The notes beneath the pieces are model-generated. The model was not told the origin of the DNA. It was given only the letters and a program-made list of their open reading frames with translations, and did not search any database. Positions 32,935 through 39,155 of a stretch of 39,155 nt of DNA are shown here, piece after piece. This DNA comes from Desulfosporosinus sp. I2. Its GTDB lineage: Bacteria > Bacillota > Desulfitobacteriia > Desulfitobacteriales > Desulfitobacteriaceae. The position numbers were made by a program, and so were the translations under genes. The stretch covers positions 1 through 39,155 of the forward strand of contig NZ_JYNH01000028.1 of the NCBI RefSeq assembly GCF_000960765.1. Direction: 5' to 3'. Position 1 is the stretch's first letter, and each line of letters opens with the position of its first letter.

Positions 32935-34455
32935 TTAAACCAGTCTAAAAAATGTCCTACAAAGGATTTTTTTCGTCTTTCTCTCAGCTTTTAACAATCT
33001 GGAGGACATCATAGGCACTAACGTTAAGGATATAAACAGTGAAACCAGCATGCTAAATGCGACGGTAAGTCCAAATTCAATAAAATATTTTCCGATAATC
33101 CCCGAAACCATGGCGATTGGCACAAAAACCGCGACCACTGCAAAGGTTGTTGCCATTACCGCTAGCCCAATTTCTGATGCAGCCTCCCGGGCTGCCTGTA
33201 TGGGCGGCTTACCCATATGTAAATGACGGACAATATTCTCGATCACCACAATGGCATCGTCAATCAACAACCCAACCGCTAGCGACAGGGCCATCAGTGA
33301 CATGGTGTTAAGAGAAAAATTCATGACCTTCATGGCGATGAACGTTGTTACAATAGAGGTCGGGAGTGAAATTCCACTGATCAAGGTACTTTCCCATTCC
33401 CTCAAAAAAAGGAACACAATAATGACCGCCAGAATACACCCTTCAAGGATGGTCTTTACGACTTCATTAACCGAATCACGTATAGACACAGAATTATCCG
33501 AGACAACATCGATGGTTATTCCTTGAGGAAGAACTCCCTTAATAAGCTCTAATTGCTTTTTTACATTATCTGAGACAAGTACCGTGTTAGAACCCGACTG
33601 TTTAACAATATCAACACCAATGGCCTCTTTGCCGTCATAATAGGAGATACTGTCCCTATCTTTAGTTCCGTCCGATACCGTAGCAACATCACGAACCTTA
33701 ATCTCACGACCCGAACGTACCCCTACCGTAATATTGTAAAAATCCTCTAGACTCTTAACATTGTTGTCGGTCCGAAGGGATATTTCACTTTGCCCATCAG
33801 TAACCTTCCCGCCCGGTCTTTCCATGTTGCCATTTTGGATTGCACTTACCATCTCAGCTGGAGCCAGACCATAGGCGGCTAACTTATCTAGATCCGGTTT
33901 GATCTTTATCTCCCGTTCCTCTTTACCGTATACCTTAACCGAGCCTACACCACTGACAGTGTACATACTCTTTGTGATAACATCATCCACAATCTTGGTA
34001 ATTGCACGATTATCCATTGTACCGCTCACTGCCAGTGATAAAATAGGCTGAGCTTGAAAATCATATTTTGCAATAATCGGCTCATCTATGTCATTAGGGA
34101 GGCTTTTCCTTACCGAACTAACTTTGTCCCGCACTTCCTGGGCAGCAACATCTGGCGATTTTTCTAAGTCAAATTCAACTATTACGTTGCATAAGCCTTC
34201 ACTGATATTTGTATAAATATGCTTTACACCAGAAATTTGCCCTATGGCTTCTTCAACTTTCTTTGCCACATTGGTTTCTATCTGGTCGGGGGCAACACCA
34301 TGCTGTTCAACTGTAACTGTAACATAAGGAAAGTCTGCTTGTGGCATATCATTAATGTTTAATCCTTTATAGCAGAGCATTCCTACAACAAGGAATACTA
34401 TGATGATAACGGTAATAAATACAGGTCGTTTTATACTAATATTTGCAACAAACAT
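32935..34455 (-). CDS. RND efflux pump, N-terminal half (ends at frameshift)
   Basis: The first half of an HAE1-family RND transporter is followed by a short wrong-frame tail (ILCRTFFRLV) and a stop. Features: helix 1 (ISIKRPVFITVIIIVFLVVG), outside loop with AQEVRDKVSSVRKSLPNDI, helices 2-6, and the proton-relay segment ALSLAVGLLIDDAIVVIENI with its acidic pair. It is preceded by the adaptor gene by 14 nt. Together with the second half it spans 3100 bp, one base more than a multiple of three and normal for a pump of about 1030 residues. The substrate is unknown; drugs or solvents are typical. Confidence 0.9.
   Translation of the reverse strand: MFVANISIKRPVFITVIIIVFLVVGMLCYKGLNINDMPQADFPYVTVTVEQHGVAPDQIETNVAKKVEEAIGQISGVKHIYTNISEGLCNVIVEFDLEKSPDVAAQEVRDKVSSVRKSLPNDIDEPIIAKYDFQAQPILSLAVSGTMDNRAITKIVDDVITKSMYTVSGVGSVKVYGKEEREIKIKPDLDKLAAYGLAPAEMVSAIQNGNMERPGGKVTDGQSEISLRTDNNVKSLEDFYNITVGVRSGREIKVRDVATVSDGTKDRDSISYYDGKEAIGVDIVKQSGSNTVLVSDNVKKQLELIKGVLPQGITIDVVSDNSVSIRDSVNEVVKTILEGCILAVIIVFLFLREWESTLISGISLPTSIVTTFIAMKVMNFSLNTMSLMALSLAVGLLIDDAIVVIENIVRHLHMGKPPIQAAREAASEIGLAVMATTFAVVAVFVPIAMVSGIIGKYFIEFGLTVAFSMLVSLFISLTLVPMMSSRLLKAERKTKKILCRTFFRLV
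32967..32973 (-). other. A7 homopolymer frameshift in the pump gene
   Basis: The coding strand reads ACG then seven A then TCC. With six A the frame would run on as T-K-K-S-F-V-G-H-F through the family-like linker. One extra base explains the split. It could be a real mutation, a contingency tract, a site of transcriptional slippage or a sequencing error. Confidence 0.85.
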
Positions 34456-34469
34456 CCCTTAGCACCCCC

Positions 34470-35627
34470 CTATTCTGACACCACCGTGATCTTATCACCC
34501 TCTTGAATCATGTTCAGGTTCGTCGATATAATTGATTCATTCCCTTGAAGTCCTGATTTGATCTCTGCCTGATTGTTTACCAATTTTCCAACTGTTACTG
34601 CTTGTTTTTTGGCAATTCCATTGTCATTTATGTATACGGAATAATTGCCTTCCTTCCCGGCTATCAACGCTACAGGTATAACAAAATTCTGGACCTTTGC
34701 ATCGTTCATTAACGTAACTTTAGCAAATACCCCCGGTTTTAAGGACAACTTCTCATTATTCAATTGGATCTTCACCTTGAAAGCTCTGGAAGATGAATCG
34801 GCAGAGGAATTGATGCTTTTTACTACACCTTCATAGGTATTAGTATCATCTTCATTTAGCTTTAATTTAGCCTTTTGTCCTATTTTTATAGTCTGAATTT
34901 GATTTTGGTCTATTTCGATAACGGCATCCATCAATGAAATATCATTAACCTTTCCCAGAACGTTTCCTGGTGTAAGGAACTGTCCAAGTTTGACATTTTT
35001 CGAGTCCATAACGCCAGTGATTGGAGCTCGGATGATCATATCGGCCAATGTAGTTGTTAAATTGTCAATATTGGTCTGCCCCGCTTGAATATTAGCTTGA
35101 CCTGAAGCAATGTCTGCCTTAATCATTTTCAGAGAAGTTTCTGCATTATCTAATTCAACCTGTGCAACAGCACCTTGCTGCGCTAATATTTTTGTCCGTT
35201 CGTAAGCGCGTTGAGTATTTTCGAGGCTCGCCTCTGTCTTTTGCAGTGACGCCTTTGAAACCTCCAACTGGCTTTCAGCGGACTTTATCTGGTTCTTAAT
35301 ATCCTGATCATCTAAAATTACAAGTGTCTCACCCTGAGTGACTTGTTTTCCGTCTTCAAATAAAACACTGACTACTTTTCCACTATTCTTCGAACTTACA
35401 ATTCCCTCCTGATCAGCTTCCAACGTTGCTTTAAAGTATGAACTTTCGCTTTGCGCCTCTTTTGGCCTAACTACTTCCACTGCAACCTTGTCACTTGTAA
35501 CAGGTGCCACACTCTGATTATCCTTGGCTCCATAGATCGATTGAATTTCGTTGCGTTTAAAAAATGCAACTCCACTTATAAAAATAACTACAATTATCAC
35601 GACTGAGATCATTCTCTTTTTACTCAT
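34470..35627 (-). CDS. RND efflux adaptor subunit (HlyD/AcrA family)
   Basis: A single N-terminal membrane anchor (residues 6-23) is followed by a biotinyl-lipoyl-like half (GKVVSVLFEDGKQVTQGETLVIL). A coiled-coil hairpin (about 113-180) follows, then the second lipoyl half (IIRAPITGVMDSKNVKLGQFLTPG), a beta-barrel and a membrane-proximal domain. It has 385 residues. It is coded between the TetR gene and the pump, all on one strand with gaps of 14-38 nt. In Gram-positives such adaptors join the pump without a classical outer-membrane channel. Confidence 0.92.
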   Translation of the reverse strand: MSKKRMISVVIIVVIFISGVAFFKRNEIQSIYGAKDNQSVAPVTSDKVAVEVVRPKEAQSESSYFKATLEADQEGIVSSKNSGKVVSVLFEDGKQVTQGETLVILDDQDIKNQIKSAESQLEVSKASLQKTEASLENTQRAYERTKILAQQGAVAQVELDNAETSLKMIKADIASGQANIQAGQTNIDNLTTTLADMIIRAPITGVMDSKNVKLGQFLTPGNVLGKVNDISLMDAVIEIDQNQIQTIKIGQKAKLKLNEDDTNTYEGVVKSINSSADSSSRAFKVKIQLNNEKLSLKPGVFAKVTLMNDAKVQNFVIPVALIAGKEGNYSVYINDNGIAKKQAVTVGKLVNNQAEIKSGLQGNESIISTNLNMIQEGDKITVVSE

Positions 35628-35665
35628 ACCTTCACCCTTCTTTAAGACTGAATAGAATCCAATCC

Positions 35666-36280
35666 TTACTTTGTTATAGCCCCTACTCCGTTAAGTATAA
35701 AATCAATTATTTTTTCCCTGTCAAGATCTTTCTGTTGCTGTGACCAGCAATCATCCATTATGTGCACTTTTAAAATACAATAAGAGCCAATCATTTCAGG
35801 TATAAAATTCGCTGCAAACTCCCAATCAAATTCCCTGAGAATTCCGTCTGCAAAGCCCTTTTCAAAGAGGTCCCGCAATAAATTTACAGATTCCTCCCTA
35901 CTACTCAAAATCATCGCGAATAACTTTTGCTTCACTTCGCTGCTCATTTCGAAGATTTCGCCAAACATCATAAACTTGAAGAGAAATCCAGCCTCTTCGA
36001 TCGTTTCCTGGGTAAACCTAATAATTTCGTTCAATATTTCCCGCAGCGTAACTTTATCGCAAATTCTACTATTTATTTCATGAAAGATGCTATTTGTTAT
36101 AGCCTTAACTACCTGTATAAACAAATCTTCTTTGTTTTGAAAGTATTCATAAAGGGTTCCTTTTCCCAGTCCCGCCTTTACTGCAATATCCTTCATATTG
36201 GCATTTGTAAAACCATTCTCTCTAAACACTTCAAATGCCGCATTTAGAATGGTCTCCTCTTTGTCTTTCAGCCGTGCCAT
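35666..36280 (-). CDS. TetR-family repressor of the RND operon
   Basis: This 204-residue regulator has an N-terminal HTH (residues about 7-52: ETILNAAFEVFRENGFTNAN, MKDIAVKAGLGKGTLYEYFQ, NKEDLF) and a ligand-binding helical domain. ATG 36280 is chosen because GGAGG lies 7 nt before it; the ATG at 36292 would contain that site. It is the first gene of tetR-adaptor-pump. A GACCG/CGGTC palindrome 27 nt upstream is the probable operator, so the operon is likely self-repressed and induced by a pump substrate. Confidence 0.93.
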   Translation of the reverse strand: MARLKDKEETILNAAFEVFRENGFTNANMKDIAVKAGLGKGTLYEYFQNKEDLFIQVVKAITNSIFHEINSRICDKVTLREILNEIIRFTQETIEEAGFLFKFMMFGEIFEMSSEVKQKLFAMILSSREESVNLLRDLFEKGFADGILREFDWEFAANFIPEMIGSYCILKVHIMDDCWSQQQKDLDREKIIDFILNGVGAITK

Positions 36281-36306
36281 ATTAACCTCCATTCAGAATA
36301 ATGTCC

Positions 36307-36318
36307 GACCGTTCGGTC
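36307..36318. promoter_or_regulatory. TetR operator
   Basis: GACCG-TT-CGGTC is a 12-bp palindrome of the type bound by many AcrR/TetR repressors, placed just before the tetR start. Confidence 0.75.
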
Positions 36319-36380
36319 AATCTAATTATGGTTAATTTATCCTGACATGTCAATATCCTAAAATCGTTTCTTGGTCGTCC

Positions 36381-36433
36381 ATTGTTAACAATTTTTATCC
36401 GAAAAGTTTACACACCGTTGACTAGTTAACACC
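36381..36433 (+). promoter_or_regulatory. Possible upstream activator sites for the sigma-54 promoter
   Basis: ATTGTTAACAAT (36381-36392) is a 12-bp palindrome; a second GTTAAC lies at 36425-36430. They are 45-90 nt upstream of the -24 element, a normal place for enhancer-binding protein sites. No binding evidence exists. Confidence 0.4.
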
Positions 36434-36471
36434 TGTTACTATGAAAATGGCTATTTTCTCTATAGTTTAAG

Positions 36472-36487
36472 TTGGCATGCTTCTTGC
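36472..36487 (+). promoter_or_regulatory. Sigma-54 (-24/-12) promoter
   Basis: TTGGCATGCTTCTTGC matches the consensus YTGGCACG-N4-TTGC. The GG (36474-36475) and GC (36486-36487) dinucleotides are separated by exactly 10 nt. The DoxX-like gene starts 157 nt downstream. Confidence 0.85.
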
Positions 36488-36643
36488 AATATATATTCTC
36501 GTAATGTCAATAGACTAAGCTTGTGAATTTATGTTATTTATAAAACAACAAGCGGATATTAAAAACATAAGGAGGAGGAATAGCTTTTCAGTTGGGTTTC
36601 TTATATTACAGAACAGAGCAATATCAAAGGAGGACTTATATTT

Positions 36644-37177
36644 ATGACAACATATTTTGATACGGTAAAAGAACAATTTAAAGATCGAAAAGTGGCTTTT
36701 CTAGTGATTGTTTTCACAGTAGCAAGACTAATTTATGGATTGGCGTGGGTTGAATCTGCATCGCACAAAATAGTATGGTTTTCGGATGGTAAACTTAATT
36801 CGGCTGCAAAAATTGGAAGTCTCATTACCAACATAGCCGGCCCAAAAGTTACTAGTTTTGATCCACTTTACATTAATAAAGCCTTTGCTTGGGTTGCACA
36901 AAATATCTTTTTAGGTATGCCAGGAGTGACTGATACCTTAGTCGTGGTTTTTGAATTTTTAGTAGGTATTTCCATGATACTAGGATTTCGGATATTCTGG
37001 TTTGCGCTTGTAGCAATGTTCATGAATGTACAGTTTCTAGCTGGTGGCTCCTTTAATAACTTCGGTTATATTTGGACTAACTTAGCATTTCTTAAATTTG
37101 CTCAATATGCTGAACTTCTTGGTGTCGATGGATTCCTGAAATACAAAAATAACAAGGACTTACTTAGGAAGAAGTAA
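36644..37177 (+). CDS. DoxX-like membrane protein
   Basis: This 177-residue protein has about four membrane helices (VAFLVIVFTVARLIYGLAWV, TDTLVVVFEFLVGISMILG, FWFALVAMFMNVQFLAGG and the segment after it). The pattern, including MNVQFLAGGSFNNFGY, resembles the DoxX/DoxD group, which includes the small subunit of thiosulfate:quinone oxidoreductase and many uncharacterised proteins. A redox role at the membrane is plausible but not shown. ATG 36644 follows AAAGGAGGAC. It is expressed alone from the sigma-54 promoter at 36472 and ends at the terminator at 37230; the activator gene faces it from the right. Confidence 0.7.
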   Translation: MTTYFDTVKEQFKDRKVAFLVIVFTVARLIYGLAWVESASHKIVWFSDGKLNSAAKIGSLITNIAGPKVTSFDPLYINKAFAWVAQNIFLGMPGVTDTLVVVFEFLVGISMILGFRIFWFALVAMFMNVQFLAGGSFNNFGYIWTNLAFLKFAQYAELLGVDGFLKYKNNKDLLRKK

Positions 37178-37229
37178 GCAAAACTTAGGAGTTGTTACCG
37201 GAAAGTAAGTAGAAATAGCTGATGACTAG

Positions 37230-37275
37230 CGCCTATGGGTATTATGTTGATTAATGCCTTATAGGCGTTTTTTTT
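37230..37275 (+). terminator. Terminator after the DoxX-like gene
   Basis: CGCCTAT (37230-37236) pairs with ATAGGCG (37261-37267), with an inner GGTATTA-like stem, followed by T8. Confidence 0.85.
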
Positions 37276-37302
37276 ATATTAATATTAATAACTAAACTAG
37301 GT

Positions 37303-39155
37303 TTATGGTTGAAGGCCAAGACGTTTTAATTTTTTCCATAAGCCAGTGCGTGTAATCCCTAAAAAATTAGCGATGGCAGTCTTATTTCCCTCAAATTCGA
37401 TTAACAACCGTTCAAGTTTCTCATACTCGGTCTCTGCTTCATTGGCAGCTAAAGTATACAATTCCGGAGGAAGATCCCGGGAGTCTATTACTTGACCTTC
37501 TGTGAAAACAAACAGTCGGTTGATTACATTTTGAAGTTGGCGAACATTACCGGGCCAAGAATATTTTAGAAACTGGGTTTTCGCTTCTGAGGAGAGATGC
37601 TTAACCGGCATTCCATGTGTTCTAGATAGAAAACGAAGCATGTTGTCGGCTAAATCAAGGATATCCATACCACGTAGTCGCAAGGGAGGAAGCTTTATTT
37701 CAATAGCATTTAAGCGATATAGTAAGTCTTCTCGAAATTCTCCTTGTTGGAGCATCAGTTTTAGATCACGGTTTGTTGCTGAGATAATTCTCACATGTAC
37801 TGGTATAGGTTTATTTGACCCGAGTGGCTCGACTTCTTGTTCCTGGACCACTCGTAAGAGCTTTGCTTGTAATTCGGGTGACAGCTCCCCAATTTCATCC
37901 AGAAAAATAGTCCCCTTGTCCGCTAAGAGAAATTTTCCTTTTTTGCCGCCCTTCAATCCTCCAGTAAAGGCACCTTCGTTATAGCCAAAAAGCTCTGACT
38001 CTAAAAGATTGGGTGGAATTGCCGCAGAGTTAACAACAATAAACGGGCCTTTGGAGGAAGGACCAGACTGATGAATCGCTTTGGCAAACAGTTCTTTACC
38101 GGTTCCTGTCTCCCCTGTAATCAAGATCGGAAAATCATATTTTGCCGCTATTGAGGCTTGGTGAACAGTATTCCGAACAACTTCTGATGAACCTATAATC
38201 TGTTCAAACCCCTTTGGAACGGAGGAAATTTGTAACCGCTTCGGACTTGTTTCAATCTGGATACCAATGGTCATATTCGAAAGAATACGTCCGAGATGGT
38301 CTGAGGCGAACTTAAAAATCCCTGCTGCAGCTAACGATAAAGCAAATTCGTCTGAAGTTACCCCGGTGAGTGCGGCAATGATTTTCCCTTCTTGGTTTTC
38401 AATGGGTGCATACAGAATCGCCGTTATGCCTTGACCAACTATCCCTAATTCAATATTTTGAAAACGGGGATCGGCAAGATTAAAGGCGACAATACTCTTT
38501 GACTTCATCATCTCTTGAATTCCGGTATTTGAGAGAGGGGTACATTTGCCTTGTCCCTTAAAAGTTTTACAGGCTCCTGCAATACAAGAACACTCTTCCT
38601 TTTCCTGATCGATAAGACAAATTCCAACACGCTCTATCTTAGAGTTTAGGCCTAATTGGGTACAATATTGATTCAAGAATTCATAAGTAAAGCGATCCTG
38701 AACAGAAGATATTAACGTCTGAAGCAAGGTTGATGTACCCAAGGTTTGAAACTCATGCTGAAGCTGGACACCCGCATAGAAATAAGACAAGGCTACTAAT
38801 TTTGAGAGAATCTCAAAAAACATGGCATCTTCGATCTGAAATCGTCCTGCCTCCGTACTTGCTAAGAGAATCGCCCCTATCACCCCATGATCGAAGACAA
38901 TCGGGACTCTGAGAATGGAGCGGAATCCGGTTCGATAGAGTTGGGGATCTTCGCGAAAAGAGAATACCTCTGGGGACAAGGTTTCAACAAGATGCACCGC
39001 TTCATTTTGGACTATCCACCCTATGCCAAGGTTTACTATAGAAGAATAGGCGGTATGTAGAGTTCCATCAATTTCCAATCCAACAGAATATTCATAAGTA
39101 TACTTGAGAAGGATTGGATCGACCCTCATCAAATCAAATCGTTCAAACGTTGCTG
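37303..39155 (-). CDS. Sigma-54-dependent activator, 5' end beyond window
   Basis: An enhancer-binding protein. The N-terminal part (about 1-290) looks like two GAF-type sensor domains; the second contains CSC-x4-C-x8-C (residues 181-197), a possible metal or Fe-S site. The AAA+ domain (about 305-535) has Walker A GETGTGKE (340-347), the sigma-54 contact loop GAFTGG (387-392, instead of the usual GAFTGA) and Walker B GTIFLDEIGE. A Fis-type HTH closes it (NKTAIANFLGITRTGLWKKL). Residue numbers count from TTG 39132, but the frame stays open to 39155 with no ribosome site, so the true start is probably outside. It most likely drives the sigma-54 promoter of the facing DoxX-like gene. Confidence 0.9.
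   Translation of the reverse strand, partial: ATFERFDLMRVDPILLKYTYEYSVGLEIDGTLHTAYSSIVNLGIGWIVQNEAVHLVETLSPEVFSFREDPQLYRTGFRSILRVPIVFDHGVIGAILLASTEAGRFQIEDAMFFEILSKLVALSYFYAGVQLQHEFQTLGTSTLLQTLISSVQDRFTYEFLNQYCTQLGLNSKIERVGICLIDQEKEECSCIAGACKTFKGQGKCTPLSNTGIQEMMKSKSIVAFNLADPRFQNIELGIVGQGITAILYAPIENQEGKIIAALTGVTSDEFALSLAAAGIFKFASDHLGRILSNMTIGIQIETSPKRLQISSVPKGFEQIIGSSEVVRNTVHQASIAAKYDFPILITGETGTGKELFAKAIHQSGPSSKGPFIVVNSAAIPPNLLESELFGYNEGAFTGGLKGGKKGKFLLADKGTIFLDEIGELSPELQAKLLRVVQEQEVEPLGSNKPIPVHVRIISATNRDLKLMLQQGEFREDLLYRLNAIEIKLPPLRLRGMDILDLADNMLRFLSRTHGMPVKHLSSEAKTQFLKYSWPGNVRQLQNVINRLFVFTEGQVIDSRDLPPELYTLAANEAETEYEKLERLLIEFEGNKTAIANFLGITRTGLWKKLKRLGLQP

Noticed and set aside
36381-36392. 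Rex-type redox operator
   Set aside because: ATTGTTAACAAT lacks the central spacer of the TTGTTAA-N4-TTAACAA consensus.
36593-36660. Leader peptide from TTG 36593 behind GGAGGAGG
   Set aside because: Spacing to the ribosome site is too long and the product is not informative; it overlaps the DoxX gene's own strong site.

Overview
The window looks like chromosome from an anaerobic, low-GC Gram-positive of the Desulfosporosinus/Desulfitobacterium type (Clostridia, Peptococcaceae-like). This is inferred from gene content and protein style, not from a database search. The pointers are a NapC/NirT multiheme cytochrome, a trimeric [FeFe]-hydrogenase with its full maturation set, a flavodiiron protein, a Feo ferrous-iron uptake system with the small Cys-rich FeoB partner typical of Firmicutes, strong AGGAGG-type ribosome sites and frequent TTG/GTG starts. 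I found no rRNA, tRNA, CRISPR array, phage or insertion sequence.

Layout. (1) 1-4100: an electron-transfer module. A tetraheme NapC/NirT cytochrome and a NarL-type two-component system lie between two related haem-binding lipoproteins; the left one is cut by the window edge. Two inverted repeats sharing CCAGTACAT lie in the control regions. (2) 4100-10700, minus strand: an HD-GYP pseudogene, a DUF2325 protein, a 45-residue FeoB-associated protein, FeoB and two FeoA proteins with two Fur-like boxes, then a P1B-4 metal-exporting ATPase behind a MarR regulator. (3) 10770-21000, minus strand: the hydrogenase locus. hydC-hydB-hydA encode the NAD-linked, probably electron-bifurcating enzyme. After a structured 357-nt gap come a TM1266-type regulator, hydG, aspartase, hydF and hydE. 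(4) 21300-22800: a membrane-bound one-component regulator (Cache-HAMP-DcuR-like HTH) immediately upstream of hydCBA, and a GGDEF remnant. (5) 22900-31250: flavodiiron protein, membrane metallophosphoesterase, amidohydrolase, carboxynorspermidine synthase and decarboxylase (norspermidine/spermidine branch), and a TPM/LemA pair. (6) 31350-36300: a TetR-controlled RND efflux operon whose pump gene is split by a single-base frameshift in an A7 tract. (7) 36300-39155: a DoxX-like membrane protein behind a textbook sigma-54 promoter, facing a sigma-54 activator that runs off the right edge and carries a four-cysteine cluster in its sensor region.

How it fits together. Iron import (Feo), possible iron export (P1B-4 ATPase) and the iron-hungry hydrogenase with its maturases sit side by side on one strand. 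The flavodiiron protein would protect these oxygen-sensitive enzymes. The least ordinary items are the membrane-tethered regulator next to hydCBA, the terminator/antiterminator-like leader in front of the maturation operon, the poly-asparagine microsatellite inside the HydF GTPase domain, the shared palindromes of the cytochrome module, and the sigma-54 activator/DoxX pair with a possible metal-binding sensor.
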